Origin: Heyndrickxia sporothermodurans
Lineage (GTDB): Bacteria > Bacillota > Bacilli > Bacillales > Bacillaceae_C
Direction of reading: 5' to 3'
DNA length: 64,000 bases
NCBI GenBank assembly: GCA_016756695.1
Contig: CP066701.1
Coordinates: 2,748,001-2,812,000, forward strand
Positions 34,706 to 42,904 of the stretch are shown here, one piece after another. The notes under the pieces are model-generated. The model saw nothing but the letters and a program-made list of their open reading frames with translations, was not told the origin of the DNA and did no database searches. Each line of letters starts with the position of its first letter. The first letter of the stretch is position 1. The position numbers were made by a program, and so were the translations under genes.

Positions 34706-35569
34706 TTACCCATTGACAATCGTTCCGCCGTTAACATGTAAAATTTGACCGGATACATAGCTTGAATCCTCGGACGCTAAATAAACATAGGTAGGCGCAA
34801 GTTCATAAGGTTGACCTGGCCGTGATAACGGAACGTTGGAACCGAATGTTTCTACTTCATCTTCTGTGAATGTGGAAGGAATGAGCGGTGTCCAAATAGG
34901 ACCTGGCGCCACTCCATTTACCCGAATTCCTTTACTCGCTAATGAGAGAGCTAATGATCTTGTAAAAGAAACAATGGCCCCTTTTGTTGCAGAATAATCG
35001 ATCAATGTTTTATGACCTTTATATGCTGTTACGGAAGCTGTATTAATAATGGAGCTCCCTTTTTTTAAATAAGGAAGAGATGCTTGTACCATATAAAAGT
35101 ATGAAAAAATATTTGTCTGAAATGTTTTCAATAGCTGACTGGACGTTATATTTAAAATGGTCTGCTGCGGATGCTGCTCCCCGGCATTATTAACTAAAAT
35201 ATCGATGTGACCAAAATGATCAATCACTTGCTTCACTGTGGATTGACAATGTTTTTCTTCACCCACATCACCGGGAATAAGTAAGCATTTTCTATTTTCT
35301 TTTTCAATTAATTCTTTTGTTGCTGATGCATCCTCATTTTCGTTTAAGTAACAAATGGCGACATCAGCGCCTTCTTTAGCAAAATAAATAGCAATCGCTT
35401 TTCCTATGCCGCTATCACCACCGGTAATAATGGCAACTTTACCTTGAAGTTTCCCGCTTCCTTTATATGAGGGATCAATTGATTTAGGAAGTGGATTCAT
35501 TTCTGATTCAATTCCTGGCTGCTGATTTTGATGTTGTTTTGGCATCGTTTTTTTTGGTTGATTATTCAT
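34706..35569 (-). CDS. SDR family oxidoreductase of the YhdF/YhxD/YdaD type
   Basis: A 287-residue short-chain dehydrogenase with a 45-residue polar Gln/Pro/Lys-rich N-terminal extension before the cofactor motif TGGDSGIG. Also seen: NNAGEQHPQ, catalytic Ser in NTASVTAY, YSATK, and the C-terminal GQILHVNGG. This extended type is represented in B. subtilis by the general-stress proteins YdaD, YhdF and YhxD; substrate unknown. ATG 35569 follows AAGGAGTGATTTG. It is divergent from the GNAT gene. Confidence 0.88.
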   Translation of the reverse strand: MNNQPKKTMPKQHQNQQPGIESEMNPLPKSIDPSYKGSGKLQGKVAIITGGDSGIGKAIAIYFAKEGADVAICYLNENEDASATKELIEKENRKCLLIPGDVGEEKHCQSTVKQVIDHFGHIDILVNNAGEQHPQQTILNITSSQLLKTFQTNIFSYFYMVQASLPYLKKGSSIINTASVTAYKGHKTLIDYSATKGAIVSFTRSLALSLASKGIRVNGVAPGPIWTPLIPSTFTEDEVETFGSNVPLSRPGQPYELAPTYVYLASEDSSYVSGQILHVNGGTIVNG

Positions 35570-35618
35570 CAAATCACTCCTTCATTTGCTAAAATAGGAT
35601 AGAAAGGGGGGAGTGCAA

Positions 35619-36128
35619 ATGGATATTTCTATCCGTGAAATAAATAGAGAAGACGCTGAAGCTCTTCTTCATCACACTCAATTAGTGTTTACCCAATCTT
35701 CGTTCTTATTAACAACTCCGGAGGAATTTGTATTAAACGTAGAGAAGCAACGGGAATGGATCATCCAACAATCAACCTTAGGAAATCTATTATTGGGTTG
35801 TGAAGTGAATGGTAAAATCGTGGGTTTTTTAAATGCTTCTCGTTCGCAACGGAAACGAGTAAGTCATAATTGTATGTTTGGCATTAGCATTCAAAAAGAT
35901 TATTGGAATATGGGAATTGGAAGAAAAATGCTGAATTATATGATTGAATGGGCTGAAAATCATCCAATGATCGAAAAAGTATCTTTAGAAGTATTTTCCC
36001 ATAACGAAAGAGCGATTTATTTATATAAATCATTAGACTTTTCTGAGGAGGGGAGAAAGAAAAGACATATCAAATTTGAGGATGGCACGTATGTTGATGA
36101 AATACTAATGTCTAGGTTTGTAAAATAG
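35619..36128 (+). CDS. GNAT family N-acetyltransferase
   Basis: A 169-residue acetyltransferase. The N-terminal part IREINREDAEALLHH, the central GCEVNGKIVGFLNASRS and the acetyl-CoA site QKDYWNMGIGRKMLNYMIEW fit the fold; the C-terminal NERAIYLYKSLDFSEEGRK is the standard last motif. It resembles ribosomal-protein/amine acetylases (RimJ or PaiA-like), but the target is unknown. ATG 35619 is used because AAAGGGGGGAG directly precedes it; GTG 35613 lies in that site. Confidence 0.9.
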   Translation: MDISIREINREDAEALLHHTQLVFTQSSFLLTTPEEFVLNVEKQREWIIQQSTLGNLLLGCEVNGKIVGFLNASRSQRKRVSHNCMFGISIQKDYWNMGIGRKMLNYMIEWAENHPMIEKVSLEVFSHNERAIYLYKSLDFSEEGRKKRHIKFEDGTYVDEILMSRFVK

Positions 36129-36148
36129 GCCACCTAGCTTAAAGATTG

Positions 36149-36172
36149 GGAGGAAAAAAGTATATTTCCTCC
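36149..36172 (+). terminator. Possible terminator after the GNAT gene
   Basis: GGAGGAAA pairs with TTTCCTCC around an 8-nt loop, 20 bp after the stop; the T-run is weak. Confidence 0.5.
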
Positions 36173-36237
36173 TTGTTGTCTTTGGAAACTTAGACCGTTA
36201 TTTACGCTACAGGAGTAAATGATGCGACAATAAGTAA

Positions 36238-36537
36238 TTATTTTTTATTTTTTAATTCTAAAAGTATAGGTACTATATTTAGTAAGATAGAAACAATTGT
36301 CAAAAACCATAATGCCTTTTCCATAGTAGGTACAACATCCAATAAAGCTGACCAATCTTCACCTTTTACCCAATTAGATACAAGGCTATGTTCTGCACAG
36401 AGTGTCAATACTGTAAATGATAATCCCATTGCCATCGCAAGTTTATAATCTTTTCCTGTTTTATACATATAAAGATTTATAAAAGTTGCTACTATGGCAA
36501 TAAGTCCTAATATTAACCACAAAATTATTTCCCCCAT
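36238..36537 (-). CDS. Small membrane protein of unknown function
   Basis: A 99-residue protein (from ATG 36537) with three hydrophobic helices: EIILWLILGLIAIVATFINL, AMAMGLSFTVLTLC and ALWFLTIVSILLNIVPILLE. A longer start at 36561 would add eight residues. Neither start has a strong ribosome site, so the choice is open. I do not recognise a family with certainty. It stands alone, between the GNAT gene and a tandem array. Confidence 0.65.
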   Translation of the reverse strand: MGEIILWLILGLIAIVATFINLYMYKTGKDYKLAMAMGLSFTVLTLCAEHSLVSNWVKGEDWSALLDVVPTMEKALWFLTIVSILLNIVPILLELKNKK

Positions 36538-36761
36538 TATATTTTTATTTAAGATGAACATTTTTCTAAAAATATATTTTAAAAGGTCAGTTATCCTATT
36601 TTGATGGCTTGTTTGCTGAATAAGCCATTTACTTATAATCTATTTTAGTACAAAATTTTATAACCTAAATAAGTAAGTCGCGATTTTAGGGCTGTTGAAC
36701 GAGTAGTTAGGATCAGTACTTCCCAATTACGGGTATGATAATTTGTACCTACACTTGAGAG

Positions 36762-37165
36762 CTATGACGACCAAGTTCCCATTTGAATTCCGATCTTGGG
36801 CTGCATTCTCTCGCTATGACGACCAAATTCCCATTTGAATACTAATCTTGGGCTGCATTCTCCCGTTATGACGACCAAGTCCCTTTATGAATACTAATCT
36901 TGGGCTGCATTCTCTCGCTATGACGACCAAGTTCCCATTTGAATACTAATCTTGGGCTGCATTCTCCCGTTATGACGACCAAGTTCCCTTTTGAATTCTA
37001 ATCTTGGGAGGCATTCTCTCGCTATGACGACCAAGTCCCTTTTTGAATACTAATCTTGGGCTGCATTCTCCCGTTATGACGACCAAGTCCCATTTGAATT
37101 CCGATCTTGGGAGGCATTCTCTCGCTATGACAACTAGTTCCCTTTGGTCATCGGATCTTGGGAAA
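36762..37165. repeat. 52-bp tandem array A, about 8 units
   Basis: Units begin (C/T)TATGACGACCAAG at 36762, 36814, 36866, 36918, 36970, 37022, 37074 and 37125, so the spacing is 52 bp except for one 51. The last unit decays. Each unit has an inverted pair, CCAAGTTC with GATCTTGG, so it can form a hairpin. From the second unit, joints alternate CTCTCG|CTATG and CTCCCG|TTATG, which gives a 104-bp higher-order period. No ORF of note. The flanking bases 36562-36761 and 37166-37382 hold only a small hairpin (36602-36631) and an ORF remnant. Confidence 0.93.
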
Positions 37166-37264
37166 TAGTCAAAGCGGCTAATTATTTCAATAAAACACCA
37201 CCAGACATCTAAATTGATCTAGTGGTGTTTACTATTATTATATTTGTTCCTAAAATGTAATTTT

Positions 37265-37386
37265 TCACTTATATCCGGAACGGAGTCTTAAACCATCAGG
37301 AATTGTGTCCACATTTGGTATGTTTTTTAATGTTATCTTCCCACGTTCCGAACCCGTTAGTTGAATTACCCATTCTTTTATCTCAT
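37265..37386 (-). other. Possible remnant of a protein-coding gene 3' end
   Basis: On the minus strand, between the stop of the YajQ gene and a TGA, an open stretch of about 40 codons reads [20 protein letters not shown] and so on to RLRSGYK. It has no usable ATG, GTG or TTG start with a ribosome site. Composition looks like protein; it may be a relic. I cannot name it. Confidence 0.3.
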
Positions 37387-37874
37387 CTATAATTTACAAA
37401 TTGAACATCAATCGGAAAGTCTGCTTCACGGATAGCTGCAATTATTTTTTGTAGATCGTCTCGGCTTTTTCCGGTTACACGAATTTGATCATCTTGAATT
37501 TGGCTTTTTACTTTTACGCCGCTATCTTTAATGATGGCGTTAATCTTTTTTGCGTTATCCTTATCAATGCCTTGAATAAGTTTCGCACGTTGGCGTACAG
37601 TACCTCCTGAAGCCTTTTCTATTTTGCTATAGTCAAGATTTTTAACGGGTACGCCTCGCTTAATTAATTTACTAAAGAGAACATCCTTTAATTGATTCAT
37701 TTTAAATTCATCATCTGAAACGAGCACCAATTCCTCTTTATCCAGACTGATTTCACTTTTGCTGCCTTTAAAATCATAACGAGTTTGAATTTCCTTCGTT
37801 GCCAAATTAATTGCATTGGTCACTTCAGAGAAATCAACATTTGATACAATATCAAACGAACTATCTTTTGCCAT
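37383..37874 (-). CDS. yitK: YajQ family nucleotide-binding protein (YitK)
   Basis: A 163-residue YajQ-type protein made of two RNA-binding-like domains. The start [20 protein letters not shown] and middle [19 protein letters not shown] are diagnostic. Homologues bind cyclic di-GMP or nucleic acid; in Bacillus the role is unclear. AGGAGGATATTC precedes the start. In B. subtilis it is yitK, in the same yit neighbourhood as the genes to the right. Confidence 0.93.
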   Translation of the reverse strand: MAKDSSFDIVSNVDFSEVTNAINLATKEIQTRYDFKGSKSEISLDKEELVLVSDDEFKMNQLKDVLFSKLIKRGVPVKNLDYSKIEKASGGTVRQRAKLIQGIDKDNAKKINAIIKDSGVKVKSQIQDDQIRVTGKSRDDLQKIIAAIREADFPIDVQFVNYR

Positions 37875-37941
37875 GAATATCCTCCCAATTACGTAAAGTT
37901 TAATTAGAAAATATCAAATTATAAGTGGAAAGTCCAACCAT

Positions 37942-38577
37942 TCATTTGTTCGCCAGTAATTTCACTCTAAAGAAATACGCTTGGTCATATTTTTTTACTT
38001 TTTTCTCTATTTCAGCGTTTGAGTTATAGTGAGAAATATCTTGTGCTTCTATTCTTCCATCCTTCGATTCGATGATCATTCCGACTGTTATTGGTTTCCC
38101 TACTTGTAATTGTTTGCTTTCCTGTATAGCGACCGATAACTCGCCACTATTTTGATTAGAAACAGGTACTTCAAAGTCCATTTTTGTATATCCGCTCTCA
38201 TCAATTACAGAGATAAAAAAGTCCTCTGATTTTTTATTTTCATCCGGTTTTGATTCTTTATAAAAGATAATTTTATATTTCTTATTTTCATCTTTTTTTC
38301 TCCATTCGGTACCAGTTTCACTACCTTTAGTTAAGGTTTCGATCTTTTTTCCTTTTTCATAATGATCGACCCAATATTCCAAGTACGACGATTTCTCGGT
38401 TAATTGAACATCAAATATAAATTGTTTTTCAATGCCAACTGCCTCTAGCAAGCCTGCTTCTGATTTTGTTAATTTTGCAGGTTTTATTGTGTTTTTCTTT
38501 GCGGTTTCTCCTTGATTTGAACAACTTGCTATTAAGCATAAACAAATAATTAATAATATGTTTTTTCCTTTTTTCAT
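37942..38577 (-). CDS. Putative lipoprotein
   Basis: A 211-residue protein with a lipoprotein signal peptide (KKGKNILLIICLCLIASC, Cys19 being the lipid attachment site), then a Lys-rich linker and a beta-rich exported domain (FDVQLTEKSSYLEYWVDHYE ... KMDFEVPVSNQNSGELSVAI). I do not recognise the family; it resembles the small stress-type lipoproteins common in Bacillus. It lies between the YajQ gene and the DUF3941 gene in the same direction. Confidence 0.75.
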   Translation of the reverse strand: MKKGKNILLIICLCLIASCSNQGETAKKNTIKPAKLTKSEAGLLEAVGIEKQFIFDVQLTEKSSYLEYWVDHYEKGKKIETLTKGSETGTEWRKKDENKKYKIIFYKESKPDENKKSEDFFISVIDESGYTKMDFEVPVSNQNSGELSVAIQESKQLQVGKPITVGMIIESKDGRIEAQDISHYNSNAEIEKKVKKYDQAYFFRVKLLANK

Positions 38578-38640
38578 GTTTCCCCCATAGTTAAATATTT
38601 ATATGTATAATTATATTACGATTGGTAGGCATTGGCAAAA

Positions 38641-38672
38641 GAAAAAACAAGGCGAGATATGCCTTGTTTTTT
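38641..38672 (-). terminator. Terminator of the DUF3941 gene
   Basis: AAAAAACAAGGC pairs with GCCTTGTTTTTT across a 7-nt loop, just after the stop on the minus strand. Confidence 0.8.
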
Positions 38673-38804
38673 CTATAAATGGTCTGTTTTTTTCGAGTAC
38701 TGATTTTTCCCTGCTTGGCGATTTTTTTCTCTTTGCATGTTTTTTTCATGCCTTAGTGCATTATTGTCTTTTGCTTTTTTATCATTATCAGATGTATGTG
38801 GCAT
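38673..38804 (-). CDS. DUF3941-type small protein, 43 residues
   Basis: A small basic, very hydrophilic protein starting MPHTSDNDKKAKDNNALRHE and ending KKTDHL. The composition and the MPHTSDNDKKA start are those of the DUF3941 family of Bacillaceae. Function unknown. GAAAGGAG lies upstream; an alternative ATG four codons earlier (38813) is closer to it. The terminator immediately follows. The ORF on the opposite strand over this region (38603-38857) is a shadow. Confidence 0.75.
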   Translation of the reverse strand: MPHTSDNDKKAKDNNALRHEKNMQREKNRQAGKNQYSKKTDHL

Positions 38805-38860
38805 TAGTGTCATTCTCCTTTCAAAGTATAGCTTTTCCTTTTGAAAGAAGAATATGAACG

Positions 38861-39718
38861 CTATTTTTTTGCGTTTAAGAAGAAGAGAGCAAGTGTCCCT
38901 GGTCCCGCGTGGGAACCGACCGCAGCACCGATAATATTAATATAAAAATCTTTTGTACCAAAGCGTTCTTGAATCAATGATTTTAATTCAAGTGCCGATT
39001 GCTCATCGTCACCATGGCTAATTCCAATTAGTTGATTTTCTAAATCAACGCCTCTTTCTTCCATCACATCAAGCATTCTTTTAAGAAGTTTTTTCTTTCC
39101 GCGATGTTTTTCAATTGGTATAAGTTTCCCGTCTTCCACATGAAGAAGGGGTTTAATATTTAATAGCCCGCCGAGGAATGCTGATGCTTTCGAAAGACGA
39201 CCGCCTTTAGCTAGGAAGTCAAGATCATCAACTGTAAATAAGTGCTCCATATGCTGAGATCGGAACTGGATATCCTCGATAATTTCTTCTTTAGATGCTC
39301 CGGACTTTACTAAATCAGCAGCAGCTTTCACAACAAGACCAAATCCGACGGAAGCGCATTTCGTATCGATGATTGTTAAATCTAATTCGGGATATTCTTC
39401 TTTTACCTGTTCCTGAACCATTACGGCCGTTTGGTATGTTCCTGATAATGCGGATGAAAAAGCTATATAAATTCCTGATTCATTTGATTTTGCCAGTTCA
39501 GTAAATAATTTATGAAAATCCTCCGGAGTTGGCTGAGATGTTTTTGGCATTTTACCTGCTTTAATTTCTTGAAATACTTGTGTAGGATCAATTGTTTTCA
39601 AATCTTCATATTCTGTGCCATCTATGTATACGCGTAGAGGAATTAAAGCAACTTGGTTTTCTTCAAAAAAGGATAGTGGCATATCGCTTGCACTATCAGC
39701 AAATAGTTTTACAGTCAT
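38861..39718 (-). CDS. yitS: DegV family fatty-acid-binding protein (YitS)
   Basis: A 285-residue DegV protein. Family features: KLFADSASDMPLSFF at the N-terminus, TSQPTPEDFHKLF, FSSALSGTYQTAV, DTKCASVGFG, and the C-terminal GAAVGSHAGPGTLALFF. DegV (FakB-type) proteins present a bound fatty acid to a kinase such as FakA. ATG 39718 follows AAGGGGTG; the upstream in-frame GTG 39727 is inside that site. Adjacent to yitT in divergent orientation, as in B. subtilis. Confidence 0.93.
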   Translation of the reverse strand: MTVKLFADSASDMPLSFFEENQVALIPLRVYIDGTEYEDLKTIDPTQVFQEIKAGKMPKTSQPTPEDFHKLFTELAKSNESGIYIAFSSALSGTYQTAVMVQEQVKEEYPELDLTIIDTKCASVGFGLVVKAAADLVKSGASKEEIIEDIQFRSQHMEHLFTVDDLDFLAKGGRLSKASAFLGGLLNIKPLLHVEDGKLIPIEKHRGKKKLLKRMLDVMEERGVDLENQLIGISHGDDEQSALELKSLIQERFGTKDFYINIIGAAVGSHAGPGTLALFFLNAKK

Positions 39719-39841
39719 TTGTTTCACCCCTTAATGAAAAGATAATTTCACATTCAGTTTACCATTTTCGGGGAAAATCACAATCATTTCAGTATGAACT
39801 TTAGAGAATTGGGTAAATCAATAATGAGAAGGAGGCCGCTT

Positions 39842-40732
39842 ATGAAAATCGATTCGCTTTCGGAGCATATTAAAAAACTTGTTATCGTATTTATTGGGGC
39901 TATTTTAAATGCCTTTGCAATGAATTATTTTTTAAAACCAGCGAATGTTTATGCAAGTGGATTTACAGGAATTGCTCAATTATTATCGAAAATTATCACT
40001 CAATTTACTCCATTAAACGTATCAACTGGATTACTATTGTTCCTATTAAATATTCCAGTCGCTATTTTAGGGTGGAGAAAGATCGGTAAAATGTTTACAT
40101 TATACAGTTTTATATCAGTTATATTTATGTCTCTCTTTCTCGAAATCATCCCAATTCAGAAATCATCTAACGATATCTTGCTTTATTCCATTTTTGGAGG
40201 AGTCATTTCCGCTGCCGGTGTCGGAATTACTTTAAAGTTCGGTGCATCTACCGGTGGGCTTGATATTATTGCAATGGTTTTATCACGAATGAAGGATAAA
40301 CCGGTCGGAAATTACTTTTTTATCCTCAATGCAGGAATTATCATAACAGCAGGTGCTGTTTATGGATGGGATAAAGCATTGTATACGCTTTTATCATTAT
40401 ATGCATCAACGAGGGTAATTGATGCCATCCATACACGATTCCAGAAGCTTACTGCTATGATTGTTACGAAAAAATCGGACGAACTGAAAAAAGCCATACA
40501 TGGAAAATTGGTTCGAGGAATTACGATGATTCCAGTAAAAGGGGCATTCTCAAATGAAGAACGGCAAATGCTGATGATTGTTATTACGAGATATGAGCTG
40601 TATGATTTAGAACACATTATCAAAGACGTTGACCCACAAGCCTTTTACAAATATTGTTCAAACAACTGCAATTTTTGGTTTCTTTCGAAAGGATTAAGAA
40701 GTAAACTATGGAGGAAGGAAAGTTACAATTGA
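39842..40732 (+). CDS. yitT: YitT family membrane protein
   Basis: A 296-residue protein of the YitT family: five or six membrane helices (GAILNAFAMNYFLKPANVYA, SGFTGIAQLL, ISAAGVGITLKFGASTGGLDI) then a soluble DUF2179 domain at the C-terminus (FQKLTAMIVTKKSDELKKAI, VDPQAFYKY). Transport function has been suggested but not shown. ATG 39842 follows GAAGGAGG. Its stop overlaps the next gene's TTG start. Confidence 0.92.
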   Translation: MKIDSLSEHIKKLVIVFIGAILNAFAMNYFLKPANVYASGFTGIAQLLSKIITQFTPLNVSTGLLLFLLNIPVAILGWRKIGKMFTLYSFISVIFMSLFLEIIPIQKSSNDILLYSIFGGVISAAGVGITLKFGASTGGLDIIAMVLSRMKDKPVGNYFFILNAGIIITAGAVYGWDKALYTLLSLYASTRVIDAIHTRFQKLTAMIVTKKSDELKKAIHGKLVRGITMIPVKGAFSNEERQMLMIVITRYELYDLEHIIKDVDPQAFYKYCSNNCNFWFLSKGLRSKLWRKESYN

Positions 40733-41421
40733 AAAAATTAATTGTGTTTTTCTCAATACTTATTACCTGCTTGATACCTTTACAAGCAAAGGCTGAAAGG
40801 GATGGTTTAATGATATCGTGGAATGTCCATCTAACACCTAAGCCGAATCAACTAGACATTGAATTTATAGTAAGCAACAATGGGGATAGTGATGTCACAT
40901 TGGAGTTTCCAACTAGTCAGTATTATGATTATTCTATTTATGATGCTAGTAATAAAGAGGTTTTTCGATTTAGTAAAGGACGGTATTTTTTGCAAGCGTT
41001 TCAATATGTCAACATCCCAAAAGGAACGAAAAAAGTTTGGAAAAGCAGCTGGGATTATACAGCACAAGGTAAAAAGCTGGAAGATGGACTGTATATGTTA
41101 AAAGCAACTTTACTTCCAACCAAAATTAATGGTGAACGTCCGACGAAAAAATTTGTGGCGACTTCGGAATTTTCAATCCCATTATTTAAAGATTTTACTA
41201 TTGAAAAATTGGAAAATGGTGTACTCGTAACAGGAAAGACATTTCATCCATTGACAGGATATTCATACTCCGTTGATGATGGTCATAACGAATTAATAAA
41301 GAAAACATCTTTAAATACAAAGAACGGGGAATTTTCTTTGGAGCTTCCTCTTCAAAGTAATTCGTATATTCTTACCATTTATAATGAAGAGGGAAATCCG
41401 GTTTATGTTGGAAGTTTTTAA
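40729..41421 (+). CDS. Secreted BsuPI-domain protein
   Basis: A 230-residue exported protein: signal peptide (KKLIVFFSILITCLIPLQAKA), then a BsuPI domain (about 30-140; LDIEFIVSNNGDSDVTLEFP, SQYYDYSIYDASNKEVFRFS) and a second beta-sandwich part. BsuPI was named from the B. subtilis intracellular proteinase inhibitor Ipi, which also follows yitT, but this protein is secreted and longer, so its role may differ. TTG 40729 overlaps the yitT stop and follows GGAGGAAGG; ATG 40708 lies before that site. Confidence 0.82.
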   Translation: MKKLIVFFSILITCLIPLQAKAERDGLMISWNVHLTPKPNQLDIEFIVSNNGDSDVTLEFPTSQYYDYSIYDASNKEVFRFSKGRYFLQAFQYVNIPKGTKKVWKSSWDYTAQGKKLEDGLYMLKATLLPTKINGERPTKKFVATSEFSIPLFKDFTIEKLENGVLVTGKTFHPLTGYSYSVDDGHNELIKKTSLNTKNGEFSLELPLQSNSYILTIYNEEGNPVYVGSF

Positions 41422-41446
41422 GTAAAAATAGCTGCCATGAAGGCAG

Positions 41447-41632
41447 CTATTTCAATTGATTTAATTCATTTTGAAGCTCTTGTAATTGTTGTTGTTCAGC
41501 AAAAGTAGAATTTGCACGAGCGGATGATAAAGCGTTTTTAGCTTTCGCAATCATCTCATGCTGACCGCTGCCGGTAGCATCCTTCGCTAGTTCTACCATT
41601 TGTCTCGCTTGTTGAAACAATCTATTCGCCAT
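41447..41632 (-). CDS. yizC: DUF3813 small protein (YizC-like)
   Basis: A 61-residue helical, charged protein: ANRLFQQARQMVELAKDATG, then KNALSSARANSTFAEQQQL. This is the DUF3813 family. Its ATG overlaps the stop of the upstream 51-residue gene (TAATG), indicating coupled translation. Function unknown; the neighbourhood matches B. subtilis yizC. Confidence 0.82.
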   Translation of the reverse strand: MANRLFQQARQMVELAKDATGSGQHEMIAKAKNALSSARANSTFAEQQQLQELQNELNQLK

Positions 41633-41787
41633 TATTCTATTCCTCCTAATGAGGATTCTTTCATATATTCAACCTGACGTTCTTCGGCTTCAGCTAACGT
41701 AGAGCGATATGGAAAGCGCTCAGCGTGTTTAGATACCGCGTCTTTTCCTTGTTGAACAAAGCGTTTAGACTTGTTTCTTTTACCCAA
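41632..41787 (-). CDS. Small hypothetical protein, 51 residues
   Basis: Reads MGKRNKSKRFVQQGKDAVSK at the start and YMKESSLGGIE at the end. It starts at TTG 41787, with AAAGGCGG upstream, and its stop overlaps the yizC ATG by one base. It contains RFPYRSTLAEAEERQVEYM, so it looks like a genuine small protein. The coding case rests on the coupled overlap and ribosome site. I do not recognise it. Confidence 0.6.
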   Translation of the reverse strand: MGKRNKSKRFVQQGKDAVSKHAERFPYRSTLAEAEERQVEYMKESSLGGIE

Positions 41788-41924
41788 ACGAAACACCGCC
41801 TTTTAAATTTTCTTTAATGAACGGAAAGTGGCCCCGTTCGTTAATTAGTATGAAACACTTTAAATGAATTACAACGAGAAAAAAATGGGATTTCAAATTT
41901 TTTATAATGTTGTACAGCTATAGC

Positions 41925-41990
41925 ACCTAGCCCCTCGAGATCGAAGAATATTTGCTTGTCAGGCTGATCAAGGCGCTTTCGCTTTTCTTA
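41925..41990. repeat. Short dispersed repeat, copy b
   Basis: Contains GCTTGTCAGGCTGATCAAGG followed by CGCTTTCGCTTTTCTTA; related to the elements at 7216 and 43718. It abuts the yitU stop. Confidence 0.6.
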
Positions 41991-42800
41991 TTTTAGCTTA
42001 AAAAAGTCCTCCAAAAAGACAGAAACCCCGTCATCCATATTGGAAAAAGTGACTTCGTTTGCAATGTCTTTTAAATGTTTAATGCCATTTCCCATTGCTA
42101 CCCCAATGCCGGCGTATTCAATCATTTCTAAATCATTATCCTCATCACCGAAAGCAATGATATTCTTCTGTTCAATATTATAATGCTTAGCCACACGTTG
42201 AATACCGACCGCTTTATTCAATCCTGATTTGACAATTTCAATAATATGCCATGGCGCTCCCCAACGACGGTGATCAATAACCTCGGCATGAACCTCACTT
42301 AAATGTTCACGAATATAAGGGACATCTTTTTCTTCTGCATGAATTAACATTGATGTTGGGTTATCGGTCAAAAACTCGCCAAGATTACCAGTAGTAATTT
42401 TCGGATTCCCCATATTAAATACATCGAGAAGTTTTTCATCATGATAATGGAGATAAACATTATCCAAAACTTCAGCGACAATATTATGTATACGATATTG
42501 ATTACATGATTCAACTATTTCCTTTGCTGTATTTAATGACATTGGGCTATGATACAAACCCCAGTTTGCATCCTTTGGATGATGAACGAAAGCACCATTA
42601 AAGTTTACAATAGGTGTATTTAATCCTAATTCATGATAATATTTAACACTAGAACGGAAAGGTCTTCCTGTTGATATCATCACGATATGCCCTTCCTGTT
42701 GAAGTTTTTTTATTGTTTTTAACGTTCTTTCAGAAATTATTTTATCATCAGTTAAAAGAGTTCCATCCAAATCTAATGCGATTAAATATTGATTGGTCAT
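41988..42800 (-). CDS. yitU: HAD superfamily Cof-type phosphatase (YitU)
   Basis: A 270-residue HAD hydrolase of class IIB. Motif I is LIALDLDGTLLTDD (nucleophile and acid Asp), motif II IVMISTGRPFRSS, motif III region KAVGIQRVAKHYNI and motif IV IAFGDEDNDLEMIEYAGIGV. Such enzymes dephosphorylate sugar phosphates, FMN precursors and similar metabolites; in B. subtilis YitU has been linked to a flavin-pathway phosphatase activity. ATG 42800 follows AAAGGAG; the longer ORF start at 42866 is not supported. Confidence 0.9.
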   Translation of the reverse strand: MTNQYLIALDLDGTLLTDDKIISERTLKTIKKLQQEGHIVMISTGRPFRSSVKYYHELGLNTPIVNFNGAFVHHPKDANWGLYHSPMSLNTAKEIVESCNQYRIHNIVAEVLDNVYLHYHDEKLLDVFNMGNPKITTGNLGEFLTDNPTSMLIHAEEKDVPYIREHLSEVHAEVIDHRRWGAPWHIIEIVKSGLNKAVGIQRVAKHYNIEQKNIIAFGDEDNDLEMIEYAGIGVAMGNGIKHLKDIANEVTFSNMDDGVSVFLEDFFKLK

Positions 42801-42904
42801 AATTGTCTCCTTTATTATGTAATATTGAAAAATTAACTGTTTACTACAATATACTAAATTATCCAATCAATTAGAAGGATAACATCCTAGAAGGAGAGAG
42901 AAAA

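Noticed and set aside
36762-37165. CRISPR array
   Set aside because: The whole 52-bp unit is repeated head to tail with no unique spacers, and no cas genes are present in the window.
38603-38857. Forward ORF of 84 codons
   Set aside because: It is antisense to the better-supported DUF3941 gene and has poor, low-complexity hydrophobic content.
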